Shown here: in pieces, positions 1 through 10,694 of the stretch
Layout: the number at the start of each line of letters is the position of its first letter
How positions within the stretch are numbered: position 1 is the first letter of the stretch
Source: Cladophialophora immunda
Lineage: Eukaryota > Ascomycota > Eurotiomycetes > Chaetothyriales > Herpotrichiellaceae
NCBI RefSeq assembly: GCF_000835495.1
Contig: NW_015622541.1
Location: 4,154,001 to 4,218,000, forward strand
Direction: 5' to 3'
Length of the DNA: 64,000 nt
Notes under the pieces: generated by a model
What the model was told of the DNA's origin: nothing
Seen by the model: the letters and a program-made list of their open reading frames with translations, nothing else
Databases searched by the model: none
Position numbers and translations under genes: made by a program

Positions 1-1153
1 CATCAGAGATGTGACAACACCGGTCAAGAAGGGTTTCTTTGACCAAGCGATATCGAACACGCCGCCGGATTCCATGATTGCAAGAGATGGCGGGCGACTT
101 AGTCGGTCTCCTGGAGACATAAAGACTGATGCTCCTGAGAACAGGCCCGCTTTACCTGAAAGACCAAAGTCGACGGTGGACCCAAAGCTTGCAGAAGGCG
201 ATCTGATTGATTTCACAGACGACTCGGAAGCGAAAAAAGGCTCGCTAAAGCCTCCTACGCATTTGAGCGACATGCGCCAGCTCGACGCGAACGGCAAGCC
301 CCATGCCCCCAATAAACCCAACAAACCCTCGAGCTTACGAAATTTCTCAACAACCCAATCAACACCGCCTGCGAACCATGTGAGATATTCAGCGTCGTCA
401 GATACAGAGACTCAAGAGGCTGTGAAGAAGAAACCGCCACCACCACCACCTAAACCCCGTCGGAGTGGACGGACGCCGGACGCTAACACTGGGCATGCCA
501 TGAGCGAGCCGGCACCACAGCCTCTCTCGAGAGCGCCATTCTCTTCTCCTCGCCAAAATCAAAGTCAGCCTCAACTCTCCTCTGACCTAGCTAAACATAC
601 GAGTTCGACCTCGAATCCACCAACACTTACGCCAACGCTGTCACGCACGTCCACATCCGCTAGTAGCGCCTCGCGAAATGATGATGGCTATGTGGCCGTT
701 GCCCGTCGCCAGATCTCTTCCGCATACAACACTCTCCCAGCGATTCGCTCATCCTCGCCTTCTCGCTCTGCGACCACTTCATCCGATCAAGCCAGCACAT
801 CCAGCGACAACCGCCAAAATCCCCCACTGCCTGCACGGAGGGTGATATCTTCTTACCCTGCAGCCGCTGCACGATGGGCCACGGGCTACGGATACCCGGT
901 CTCTGATCCGCTCGCAACTGCCAGCGATGGTAGCACCATTCCACCAACTCCCGGTAACAATGCACCATACGACAAGAAGTTGGAGATATGGCGCAGACGG
1001 TGGGCGAGGGCAGAAGAGATCATGCGTGCGAGAGGGGTGGTGTTAAGGAAGTGGAGGGTCGGTGGGGATGTCATGGACGAGTGCGTCGCGTTGGTGAGCC
1101 GCGAGCTGGAACGGCAGGACAGACATGGGCGAGAGCGGCACCACAACAGGTGA
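1..1153 (+). CDS. Proline/serine-rich C-terminal part of a fungal protein (5' truncated by window edge)
   Basis: The reading frame is open from the first bases of the window, with no in-frame ATG before about codon 20, so the gene starts upstream and only the last ~380 residues are seen. Most of this part is low-complexity and probably disordered: Ser/Thr/Pro-rich with a polyproline run (KKKPPPPPPKPRR), typical of SH3 or WW ligands. The last ~90 residues look folded, with YPAAAARWATGYGY followed by a basic/acidic helix (KKLEIWRRRWARAEEIMRARGV) and VGGDVMDECVALVSRELE. This tail reminds me of fungal proteins with an N-terminal class-3 lipase-like domain, but that domain is outside the window, so the identity is a weak inference. 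The stop is at 1151-1153. Confidence 0.7.
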   Translation, partial: IRDVTTPVKKGFFDQAISNTPPDSMIARDGGRLSRSPGDIKTDAPENRPALPERPKSTVDPKLAEGDLIDFTDDSEAKKGSLKPPTHLSDMRQLDANGKPHAPNKPNKPSSLRNFSTTQSTPPANHVRYSASSDTETQEAVKKKPPPPPPKPRRSGRTPDANTGHAMSEPAPQPLSRAPFSSPRQNQSQPQLSSDLAKHTSSTSNPPTLTPTLSRTSTSASSASRNDDGYVAVARRQISSAYNTLPAIRSSSPSRSATTSSDQASTSSDNRQNPPLPARRVISSYPAAAARWATGYGYPVSDPLATASDGSTIPPTPGNNAPYDKKLEIWRRRWARAEEIMRARGVVLRKWRVGGDVMDECVALVSRELERQDRHGRERHHNR

Positions 1154-1557
1154 CGACTGATGGGAGACAGAAGAAGTTCTTGCTTTTGCTGTTTTGGGGG
1201 AATACATATAAAAAGCCAGGCGTGCTCCTTTGATGTTTCTTTTGTGTTGACGTTCGATATAAGGTCTCCATCATGATATATGAGAGGCAGTTGTTTGTAT
1301 TCTTTCATCTACTCTCCCAGGCTCGCAAATATACAAGCCGACCCTTTCCAGGTTCTCAAGCAGTTACTTCGGTCAGACGGTATGTGCTCTACTGAGCCCG
1401 AATGCCTCAATGAAGACTTTGTCGTTCATCCATATTGTACTCGGTACAACACTTCTATTGGTCCATGTTCTTGATCCATGAACACGTTGCTCCTCTCGGT
1501 ACATCCCGTCCATCGTACAGGATCTCCTTTGTGGGCGGGTTTCCAAGGGGGCCTCTC
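1154..1557. other. Convergent 3' intergenic region
   Basis: Lies between the plus-strand proline-rich gene and the minus-strand small gene. Only short unsupported frames are present. Probably the 3' UTRs of both genes. Confidence 0.5.
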
Positions 1558-2439
1558 TCACATCTTCTTCCCAGCCACGTCGCCCGTGCCGCCGCTCTTG
1601 CTCCCGCCCTTCGCGGCGTCCTTCTTGGCCAGGATCGCGGCCTCCTCGTCCTGCAGCTCCTTGTCCACCTGCGCGCCGCGGCTGGGCGCGTTGCCGTGCA
1701 TCCTGGCCGGCGCGGTCGGGTCGACCTCGCCGGCCCGCGCCTCGGCGCTCTTGGACTTGCCCGAGCTGGAGGTGTCCGCGGCGTTGGAGGTCGTGTTTTG
1801 CGGGCCCGACGCGGCGAGGCGGTTCGCTATCGAGCGGCTGTCTTCTGTGCGGGCGGGTTAGGGATCTTGTTGTTCTGGTGGTACTTTCATTGGGAAGCGG
1901 GTGCATATTGGGGCAGTCTTAGGGAGGGAGTGATCTGGAGGATAAGAAAGGTATCATGGAAGGGCGCGGTTGGTGGCTTGGAATAGGGATGAGAGGATGG
2001 GACGGAGAACAAAGCTCAGGATGAGGCACGGCGAGGACGTCCAGGCCATGCATCCACAGCACGACCATCAACTCCTGCCCACCCCATCCCTTAGACCTCT
2101 TCCTTGGTGAGCAACTGCCCTCTCTCTCCTCTCACCACTGCGATCCTCTTGCCCATCCCGGTTTCTGGGCCATTTCACCTTTCCGTGCACCAGTCATGAC
2201 ACCAGCTCTCTCTTCTCCCGGATTCTTCTCCATCTCCCTCCACGCACAGAGTAGAAAGGAAGTCACAAACCCCCAGAGGGCATCAAAGGGGGAGTTTACA
2301 TACTCGAGTCATTTCCCAGATGAGAATTCTTTTGTCCTTCTTCATACGCTTGGTCGCCGCCCTTCTGCGAGTCCGGCGGCACCCGCTGGTCCCCGGCCTC
2401 GTAGACGTTGCTGTTGCCTACGCTGGACGTGCCAGACAT
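1558..2439 (-). CDS. Small hydrophilic conserved-looking fungal protein, three exons, 151 aa
   Basis: No exon is long enough to stand out as an ORF. Proposed exons on the minus strand: 2304-2439 (starts MSGTSSVGNSNVYEAGDQ and ends at a GTATGT donor), 1885-1917 (33 nt) and 1558-1844. The last intron (1845-1884, 40 nt) has a CTAAC branch point and a CACAG acceptor. Phases agree (phase 1 at both introns), giving 456 nt and 151 residues. The last exon encodes SRSIANRLAASGPQNTTS, then DPTAPARMHGNAPSRGAQ and a Lys/Ala/Glu-rich tail. The protein is highly charged and Gly/Ser-rich, with no membrane segment, and looks disordered or stress-protein-like. I recall such small proteins as widespread in filamentous ascomycetes but cannot name a function. 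Uncertainties: the first intron would be 386 nt, long for this genome. Skipping the 33-nt exon also keeps phase (140 aa). Alternatively the gene could start at the ATG at 1906 (102 aa). Confidence 0.6.
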
Positions 2440-3590
2440 TTTTCACCGAGGGATATTTCTTCCGGGAGAGAAAGGTACGAAAATTCTCGAGGAGAACGGC
2501 AAGGGTTGCTCCTGTTTCGAACTGGTTGCGACACCTAAATTGAATAGTTGGGGGGTGTTTTCGAGGGATCAAGGTCCACAACGTGACGCTGTCAAGGATT
2601 TTGCTTTGAAAGAAAGGGTTTAATAGACAGGCAAAGGGGCAATTGTGAGGATTAATGAATGTTTGTGGTCGTCGTTGGGAAGAAAATGGCATTCTATATG
2701 TATAGGCACTCGTCCAATGCATGACATCACAATCTCATCCTTCGCCCGACGCGGGAGCCGCAATGAAGTCATCCATATCCACCGCTGGATACGTGAAGCA
2801 TGAATGGAGCGGATCATGACGCCGCGACTATCAAGGGAGGATGGTAATTGCCCCTGGCTAGACGACATACTAGATGGGCTTTAGGCAACTAGACATGTGC
2901 CCCCCTGGTAGGCCCGTAAGGTGGTGCATTGACTTCGGTGAGCTGGTCAAGTACTGTACATATGCGTAGGTCGATCCGAACCCAGTGGAATAGTACAACG
3001 GAGACTAAATCCTCCGGAATGGGGAACTAGATATCCAAACGATCCTCCCTTGAATCTTCTACGAAGCAGTGTCAACCCGTGGTGGGTTTGGGTATCATGT
3101 CTTCCGGACGCCGAGCTTCAGCCTTGCGTCCATCCATATCATGCATCATGCCAATCGCTGTCCAGTTCCTGCCCTTCGCGTGTCTCTTCGTTTCATCCAC
3201 AAGCAATGTGTAACTTCCTATCCAAGGAAGGAAGCCGATGCCGGCTCTGGCCAGGCTCATGACCACATCTGAAACATGCAGCAGTCACACCGGAAGAGGC
3301 GCGGCTGATCTGCGGACCGTTGTGGTGCCGATGAGACAGGACTCCGGCTCGTAGTGAAGTCACTGTTCGGCGAGTGAAGCTCAAGCAGCTGCTGACAAGC
3401 GACCTTGCGCCGAACAAGGGTCTTCAGCGCCGGTGAGGCTAGAATGGATGTGCAACAGCCTGTGGTGTGGAATCGTGGTGGGGTATATCTGATTCTCTTA
3501 GGCCGTGTCTGGGATCATAGTCCTAGAACCCTTTCCTTCTCATCGAGCTTCATCTCCAGATAAGTGTTGTGTTCCCAAAAAGGCTTTCGG
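2440..3590. other. Intergenic, no gene recognised
   Basis: Upstream of the small minus-strand gene and downstream of the nucleoporin gene. Six-frame reading shows only short frames without domain-like content or paired splice sites. Probably the promoter of the small gene plus the 3' region of the nucleoporin. Confidence 0.4.
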
Positions 3591-4612
3591 TCATCTCCCG
3601 ATTGTCAGCTGTGCAACTTCGTCCCTCGCAGCTCCGACCTTATCAGCCACGTCGAAAAGACTCCTCTGCACCTCACCAAATACGTAGCGCAGCAATTGCA
3701 TCTGGTGATCTTTGTCGCTGACGGCCCCGCCGTTTCGATCGCCGTAGTTGAGTCGGTCGTTCAACTCTCTCTCCTTGCCAATGACTTTGCCTTCCAAGCC
3801 TTGGACGAAATCCTCAATCTCGCTCAGGAGTTGTCGATTGCCTTGAATCATGTCTTGCATCTCGTCGGTCCTCGTATTGAACAGTTCAATCAGGCTCTTC
3901 GGGCCTTGTATTTCCTCTGCGTCTTCACCAGGGAGTTGGATTCTATCTCCCTGAGCATGCCCGGCCCGGACGCTCCCCCTCAACGTCTGAGGATTGTTCC
4001 ACCATCCGCTTAAGCCTGTTCCACCGTAGATGCCGCTGCCGTTCAAGTTTTCATTCTGTGCGTGAGCAACCTGTTGGTACTGCCTGGGCATTTTCAATCG
4101 ATCAATGGCTCTGAAAACGCATTTTGCTTCCAGTTCGTTCTTTTTGATACCTCCGTCCCTTGCCGCCACAATTGCTTCCGCATCGTTGCCTAGGCCAGCT
4201 TCCACCTCGTCTAGCTTTTGGCTCACAAATTCCACGCCATTGGGTAGCGTCTCTCCAGCGGCAACCACGGTTGGAAGAAGGTCTGCTACCTCGGAGGCGA
4301 GTTTGATCTGATTGAGGATGAGAGTGTCAACCGCCTCGATTTCTTTTTGTAGATCGGGTGTAAGCTGGTCGAATTTTGTGGTGGAGCGCAGATGAGCAAG
4401 ATCTATCTGCGGTTGAGAGGATGCGCCGGTTGTGGAGGTGTTTGTTGGTGGTTGAGCAGTTGTACTCTGGCCCCTGTACAGAAAATGTTAGGACGTGCAC
4501 AAATATTGAGGGAAAGTATTGAGAGCACTTACAGGCTTAGGGGAGCTGGCGCAGCAGTGCTGATCCCCAAGCTCAGGGTTGGTTTTGACGCTGGAGCACC
4601 GAAGAGCGACAT
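3591..4612 (-). CDS. Nucleoporin of the Nup49/Nup58 type, short N-terminus, 320 aa
   Basis: Central-channel nucleoporin; in the family it pairs with Nsp1 and Nup57/Nup54 through coiled coils. Exons: 4533-4612 (MSLFGAPASKPTLSL) and 3591-4473. The 59-nt intron has a GTAAGT donor, CCTAAC branch and TGTACAG acceptor, phase 2. The coiled-coil body is recognisable: FDQLTPDLQKEIEAVDTLIL, then PNGVEFVSQKLDEVEAGLGNDAEAI, then FRAIDRLKMPRQYQQ, then two further heptad-rich stretches (residues ~205-300). Family members usually carry an N-terminal array of GLFG/FG repeats. Here only one LFG (residues 3-5) precedes the linker, so the FG domain is nearly absent in this model. The start is chosen because it follows an in-frame stop-free stretch with the family-like MSLFG. 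An unseen upstream exon is the main alternative. Divergent from the WD40 gene (376 bp between starts). Confidence 0.8.
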
Positions 4613-4988
4613 GATGTCTTTGAAATAGTTGAGCGCGCCGACGGTGATTGCGTATGATGAGAGGGTTGGTGTGCCAAAGTTCTTTGGACTGTGAGAGACG
4701 CGATGCGCGATGGAGAAGTGCGGCCTAGGTTTGTGGAACCCACCGTACATGTTAATCATTGATACGGTAGCGCATTGATGCACTCCTGGTCAATTCCCTT
4801 GTCTCCTGCCTCTCATCCTTCATTCCGACTGTCTCCAGGCTCAGTTCTAGAAATGTGAATTCTCGTGTGCGCTCACCTTCTTCGGCCAACTTCGCTACCT
4901 CTACTGTGGAAAGGCTAGGTCATTATGAATAATTCCCTTGCCCCAGATCAGATAGGCGCAAAGCCGGCGGAAGTATTGCGCTAGAAAG
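4613..4988. promoter_or_regulatory. Divergent promoter region, nucleoporin / WD40 gene
   Basis: 376 bp between the two divergent start codons. No coding content. No specific operator recognised. Confidence 0.4.
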
Positions 4989-6310
4989 ATGTTTCGTCCA
5001 AAATGTGTGGCTACTACGGTTCAGTCCCCGACTGATGATGCGCCGGGAGATTCCCAACTTCCTGTCCCCAAGAGCTACTTTAAGAGTGCCCAATGGTCAG
5101 TACGAAGTTGCCGCAGATCCGATAGCTCCCCACTGACGAATGATAGGAGTGCGGATGGAACATGTCTAATTGCCAGTCGTTCGAACAATGACATTGATAC
5201 TTTTGTTGTGTGAGTAAATGTTGTTATCATGGTCTGCGGCGCGCTAACTAGCATGCAGTCCAGCAGACCTCCTCGAAAAGGCACCTGAGCCACGAATACT
5301 TTCTCCGTACTGCAGCATACAGTCGGCAGAATCTGTCAAGGCTGTGGTCGGGTATCCGTTTTTCAACCTTCAGGATTCTTCCACCACATTGATCTTGTCG
5401 TCCATGAGAGATCATCCGATTCGGCTGACCTCAGCTCTAACTGGCCATCTGGGAGCATCTTATCCACTAGTCAATCCCATGACTGAGGGGTTCATTAGTC
5501 CCCATTCCTTAATGTTCAGCAGTCAGGGTGATCGCATCATTGCCGGTTCGGAATCCCTGATCTCTATCTTTGATGTGAACCGGCCAGGGCAGGACCCGGT
5601 TTCTTCGATCCCTACCGGGCCAAAATGGAGAAAGGCGGCCGAGTACACTGGCACTGTCAATATGCGAGGGATCGTGTCCACGCTTAGCGGTGACCCCTCA
5701 ACTGGCCTTCTAGCTGCTGGAACCTATAGCCGTTATGTTGCCCTGTATGATTCCTTGGGTCAAGGCGACTGCGTTGGGGTCTTCTGCGTCAAAGGCACAG
5801 CTGCGGACTTGCAAATTGGTGGAGGAGGAATAACACAGGTCCTCTGGAGTCCGTGCGGGAGATATCTCCACATTGCTGAGCGCAAAAGCAACGGTGTCAT
5901 GCTCTATGACATCCGAAAAACTGGCCAACTTTTGGCGTGGCTGGAGGGTCGAGCGGCGATGACCAATCAACGGTTGGGCATTGACCTCGTTGGCACTGAT
6001 GATCAAAGTAATGAAGTCTGGGCCGGCGGGCTTGACGGGGTCTTCAGGATGTGGAAAGATCCTCAACAACGCGAAGGTCCGATTGCATCGACCTTCGAGT
6101 TCAATGGTCACAGTGGTAAGCTCATCACTCCCCTCGCATTCGGGTTCCATATTGACATCTGCGATAGACGCTGTCTCGAGTGTCGTCGTTCATCATCGTG
6201 GAGGAGTGCTTGCTACATCGTCCGGCCAAAGGCACGTCGCTGTAGAATACGAAGATGTGCAAATGGAAGAGACAATGCCAGATTACAATTTGAAGATCTG
6301 GGAGTTATGA
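4989..6310 (+). CDS. WD40-repeat protein of the WRAP53 (TCAB1)/Swt21 type, 406 aa
   Basis: Exons 4989-5209, 5259-6115 and 6168-6310. Introns start GTGAGT and GTAAGC and end CATGCAG and GATAG, with matching phases (2 and 1), total 1221 nt. A non-repeat N-terminus of ~75 residues is followed by WD-like blades: SAQWSVRSCRRSD, EGFISPHSLMFSSQGDRIIAGSESLISIFDV, STGLLAAGTYSRYVALYD, GGGITQVLWSPCGRYLHIAERKSNGVMLYDIR, VGTDDQSNEVWAGGLDGVFRMWKD, and a final DAVSSVVVHHRGGVLATSS blade ending in LKIWEL. This blade set matches the WRAP53/Swt21 family, which binds small Cajal-body or spliceosomal RNAs and, in animals, telomerase RNA. A role in snRNP or telomerase RNP biogenesis in the nucleus is inferred from the family. 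Confidence 0.8.
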
Positions 6311-8083
6311 TACATCGCCGTTGCCGATAACGATGAGGAATCGGGCTCTTTGTACAGTATTGTTCAGCCTACCCGCTCCCTCCCATCTCGCAATGATTTG
6401 ATGCCTTTTTGTAGCTTCTTCGGAGATAATTTCGGCAGTAAACACTTGTGCCTGAGCCTTACCGGTTCAACACAGTCGGTGATGTTGTATAGACAAGTGG
6501 TGGTGAGATTTATTATGCTGAACTCGCTCAGAATCAGCTTTGGTATCAAGAGGTGGATCATTGTGCGACACCATGCTGTCTGTGGACTAGCGTGGAAATA
6601 GTGATTGGCTTGAGTCTGACTTCATCTCCCCTTTCTCCTTTTCCTTTTCCTCTATGTTAATGCTTTCGGTAGACGTATAGCATTGCTGTTGGCCATCCAG
6701 ACTTTGCATCGGCAAAAATACTGAATCCTTCATGTTGGAGGAATCACGACCCGATGGCTCGTTCATGGCTTGTTTCAACCAGCGCCCTGTTGTTTCGCGT
6801 TGCTTTTGACCGGCGGAGCCACACTCGAACTCCCTCCTTGCTCTGGCGTGCCGACTGTCTCTCGAATGTACTGATTTTTGCTGTGGTAGGGCTGAGGTCT
6901 TGCCCTTCCTCTACTAGATCAGCTTCGGCAGACGTACCAAATCCGTCGATGCAGAGAAACACCCCTAGCTAAGGTCTTGCAGTCGTCCTTCTCTTAACCT
7001 GTCCATTGTTCCTGGCGCCAAAATTCACCGCATTCATCGCCGGTGATCGTACTTACTGATCCTGCTCAGCTAGTCGTCAGTCTTGTGAAGAACCAGTTAT
7101 AGTTGCGCAATCTCATTTGTTTTGTCTTTCACTTCGTGTGTTATCACCCTCACAATCACTAACCTGTTTTTCACAAACCCGTCAAGCCAATCTTTGAGCT
7201 CTCTGCGAACCATCATCAAGGCCTCGAGATCCTGTACAAGATCTCGGGGCCTTGAAATCGTCTGTTTTATCTGATCAAGCAGCCTGTCCAACATCCAGTA
7301 ACTGGCAAGTTTAATTTTCAGTCAAAGCCACCACCTCTTCAAGTTGCGAAAACACCCTAGATGGTAAGCAAGCATCGCATGTTAACACTCACTCACTGAC
7401 TCTAATTTGAGCTTGAGAAGCCGGCTGATCAACATGTTCAGACCGCTCCGGTCCTCACGATGGAGCTTCGGTCTCTCCAGGAGGTAACTCTATAACCTCC
7501 TGTCAGATTGACCAAGACATCATTCGAGTGTTTCCTCCCAGCACCTCATGGGGCATGGTAGAAGAGCGGACCATCGCTTCAGACAAGGTCACAGAGAAGG
7601 GTCTGGCCCTTCACATGTCCTCCGAGCCCGAGCGAGCTGTTCCGGCAATAGCCCTCAGCATCTGACCCGGCATCTGCCATGGCTTTTGTCACAGCAGACC
7701 TACTTCTCGACACCCGAACGGCGGAACTTCGGTTGACAGCGGCTGCACATTCACTTCACTTCCCAAGTGAAGACTTTCTTTGTGCCAGTAAGTGACAAGG
7801 CTAGGAAGACAAGTCATGGGCGGTTAGCCCAACTGCCTCGCACATGTCAAGGCAGTTAGTGACGCAGTCGAGACGTTACTGCCGCACTGTCACCTGCGCC
7901 ACTATTCTGGTCTGCCTTCCCCTCGTATATAAAAATATCTGCCTTGGCGCAGTGATTTGTGAGTTTAAATATCTTCTCTCTGCGCCTCTCCAATCTCACT
8001 CTGTGACTGACCATCTTCAAAGTCTTCTGCGATTCAACCAGATCATCCCTCTTTGTCTCACAGCACATATTAACTCTTTCAAC
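6311..8083. other. Long intergenic stretch with possible decayed minus-strand coding fragments
   Basis: Two minus-strand pieces look protein-like: 7097-7294 (SRPRDLVQDLEALMMVRRELKDWLDGFVKNR, amphipathic helical) and 6744-6962 (a charged stretch rich in Arg, Ser and Glu). A third, 7400-7440, reads LISRLLKLKLES. They resemble the helical N-terminal domain of many uncharacterised fungal proteins, but I could not join them into one frame with convincing splice sites. A gene remnant or a gene with unusual introns are both possible. The right end holds the promoter of the next gene. Confidence 0.25.
7926..7937 (+). promoter_or_regulatory. TATA box-like element
   Basis: TATATAAAAATA, about 158 bp upstream of the ATG at 8084, followed by a CT-rich stretch (7975-8000) usual around fungal transcription starts. 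It supports choosing the ATG at 8084 rather than an in-frame ATG at 7844 that lies upstream of this box. Confidence 0.5.
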
Positions 8084-9703
8084 ATGCCGTCTCGCCAGGC
8101 ACAAGCTCATCACGACCCAAAGACTTGCCCAGAGGTACAAGAAAGACTCAGGACCGAAGCTGCAGTCCACAAGGTCCTCCAAGTCGCCCAGCAGATCGCT
8201 CCACCACAGCGGGGGGTTACCGAGTTCCTGAATCTTGACCTTGCAGATCTGGCCAAGTCGTCGGATCTAATGGTCACCGAAGATGAAGAGGACATGGACA
8301 CAATCTTCGAAACCGTGCTTGAGGCACGCATGTTCCGTCAGGCTCTGCTTCCTAACAAACGAGGAACAGACACAACCATCCCGGAAAGCCAAGAACAACT
8401 CCGTGCCCACGTCAAAGTCCTTTTCAAGGCGTTCAAGTGTGTTCCTGACGAGTGTGGCTGTCAAGACGCAATCAAGCGGCCTTTCAGAAACCAAATCCAT
8501 GACAATTACCTTGTCGAATGTCTCTGTTGGGAGATTTTGGAAGGATGCATCGAGCGCTCGAAAAAAGACGCCAACCTTGTGGAAGCATGGGAACCGGGCA
8601 AGTTCAAGTACAAGCGTGCCAATGATTGGACCTTCGAAGAGCGATTTGACAGCATTGTGGAGACTATGGCAACCTCGAAGACCATCTGCAAACACCTCTT
8701 TGACGTCAAGTACCTGTTGAAAGTTGTTGACGACCCGAAAACCAATGCCGAGCGAGTTACGGCGAATCGAAAGCTCAACGGCCTGAAGGCCCGAGTCATG
8801 AAGAGAGGCAAGGAAGCGGAGGAGGAGGACAAGAGACAGGCCAAACGTGTCAAGACCGAAGAGCCCGACGACGATGATGAAGAAGAGGACGACTCCTCTC
8901 CACCCATCAAGCAGGAGCCTCGGCGCCGTCGCCGTACATCAACCACGCCTAGAACGGCTGAGCAACCAGTGATCACGCCAACACGTCCCTCACCTCCCAC
9001 TTTCCATCCAGCATCGGCACCTGCGAATATGTCCATGGCACCACCAGCCATGTATCGCTCGCGCTATCCAAAGGGTCTTCAATCAAGCCCGCTTCCACAT
9101 CCCAACGACATTTTTGACAACAGCCCAACTCGTCGGGCCACTCCATCGGGGATGTTCGGTAATGTGCGTCGTCCATTATACTATCCAGCCTACAGCCAGG
9201 CCATGCAGACTCCATCGCCAGTGCAGCGGAATGTCATGCAACAGTATTCACCAATGTTCGCACCGGGCTATGCCACAACTTCTGACACTCGGTTCCATCC
9301 AGCACAGACCACGCCAAGCTCTCGGTCCGCCTCCAGAGCGTCGACTCGTCATACCGACTCAGTGACACCCAGCGACCATGGCTCGTCCCATAGCTGGCTA
9401 GGCCAGCCAGTGCAAGAGAGCTTCGGGACCAGCTCTAGCTACCCCTCTGGGGCTTCGACTGTATCCCACGACCCTTTCGCATACTCTGCCGGTGAAAATC
9501 CACAATGGAATCACAGCTACGGCGCTGAACTGGGCGGCCTGACCGATGGTGCAACCAGCTTCGGCGACAATCACCGTTTCAGGGCGGAGAGAGCTAATGG
9601 GCACCTCAGCATGTCCGATCTGCTCACGCACGAAGAAGAGGTACATGCAAATGGACGCGATGAATCGACAGAGTCCGATCATGAAGAAGAAGAAGAGGAG
9701 TAG
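8084..9703 (+). CDS. Uncharacterised fungal protein with helical N-terminus and disordered nuclear-type C-terminus, 539 aa
   Basis: Single exon. The frame is open further upstream (to 7844), but a TATA box and CT-rich leader lie inside that extension, so the ATG in TTCAACATGCC is preferred. Residues ~1-240 look folded and mostly helical, with several Cys and Trp (CVPDECGCQDAIKR, YLVECLCWEILEGCIERSKK, KTICKHLFDVKYLLKVVDD). Residues ~245-290 carry clustered basic residues resembling a bipartite nuclear signal (KRGKEAEEEDKRQAKRVK), then an acidic run (EEPDDDDEEEDD). The remainder is Ser/Pro/Tyr-rich and disordered, ending in an acidic tail (DHEEEEEE). I do not recognise the family. The layout suggests a chromatin or transcription factor, which is an inference. 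Confidence 0.75.
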   Translation: MPSRQAQAHHDPKTCPEVQERLRTEAAVHKVLQVAQQIAPPQRGVTEFLNLDLADLAKSSDLMVTEDEEDMDTIFETVLEARMFRQALLPNKRGTDTTIPESQEQLRAHVKVLFKAFKCVPDECGCQDAIKRPFRNQIHDNYLVECLCWEILEGCIERSKKDANLVEAWEPGKFKYKRANDWTFEERFDSIVETMATSKTICKHLFDVKYLLKVVDDPKTNAERVTANRKLNGLKARVMKRGKEAEEEDKRQAKRVKTEEPDDDDEEEDDSSPPIKQEPRRRRRTSTTPRTAEQPVITPTRPSPPTFHPASAPANMSMAPPAMYRSRYPKGLQSSPLPHPNDIFDNSPTRRATPSGMFGNVRRPLYYPAYSQAMQTPSPVQRNVMQQYSPMFAPGYATTSDTRFHPAQTTPSSRSASRASTRHTDSVTPSDHGSSHSWLGQPVQESFGTSSSYPSGASTVSHDPFAYSAGENPQWNHSYGAELGGLTDGATSFGDNHRFRAERANGHLSMSDLLTHEEEVHANGRDESTESDHEEEEEE

Positions 9704-10694
9704 GAAGCCGAATGAAACGCCTTCCGGGCAAGACACTCTTCCAACATCCATGGGCATTGACTCAATATCAGTCTAGCCACAGTACGAATACATCACCCTC
9801 TCCTTTTTTCCCGACCTTTCTCTACAGCGCTCGACAAAGGAGCTTTCACTTGTACGGACACAGCAGCGATGGGATTCGGCACACAGTCACGACCTCTGCC
9901 TCCTGCAACGCCTGCGACCTTGTAATCATCAGCAATCACCATGCATGCGAGGATTCTTTGTTTCTGCCAGATTTTCCTTTCTTTCTTTGGAGATGTACAC
10001 AAAAGACCACGGACAGAGACCAAGAGGATACAAAGCAGACCTTGTTGTCTTGTCCTTTCTTTCTCTCAGACCATGCGGACAGGGTACAATGCGTAGCTAC
10101 GGCACATAATGGACTCGGGCGGGTGGGCTTTTGTTTTTATGGGAAGGGCGTGTCAATGGTGAAAGGGGTCAAGACTAGTGGCACAGTTAAAGTCACGGCC
10201 ACGGGGCTACAGGTACAGGGAAGGACAAGGACAGAGGCACGGCTGGTGTTGACTACAGAGACACGAATCAATGACAGAGATACCTCCCCACATTTTTGCA
10301 TGGAAGACACGGTTGGATAGAGCCTAGATACTGGTATCAGAAAAGGCTCATTGTCATTGAAACATACATAAGTACAGATGAGCACGCACAACGGTGGTGG
10401 CGGCGGCGACGGGCTGAATGGTCGCGCAGACCTCTACAGAAGGCCTGGAATACCAACCAGCATCCATACATCGTGAAGAATAGCCGGTGCTGTTGCGACA
10501 GATAGTCTGAGCTAAGCGCAGTCGGAATCAAAACGGATTCGATCAACTCTCATTATTGTCTGACATGCATGTGGTCATCGTCACGTAGCAGATAATATTG
10601 CATCAGACATTTCGCGTTCGTTAGGTATTTTCATATCGCCCGCCACGTAGATAGCTGCATCAACACGACCTCGTCCGCGTCCCGGGTCATTCAT
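9704..10694. other. Convergent 3' intergenic region
   Basis: Between the plus-strand nuclear-type gene and the minus-strand TPR gene. An open frame of ~200 codons at 9712-10320 has no domain-like content and no initiation context, and is judged non-coding 3' UTR. Confidence 0.45.

Noticed and set aside
1435..1986. Plus-strand frame of 183 codons over the small minus-strand gene
   Set aside because: It is the complement of the GC-rich coding exon at 1558-1844. Codon-shadow, no domain.
9712..10320. Open frame of 202 codons downstream of the nuclear-type gene
   Set aside because: No domain character, Cys/Ser/Thr-rich low-similarity translation, and it starts 9 bp after a stop codon. It is best explained as 3' UTR.
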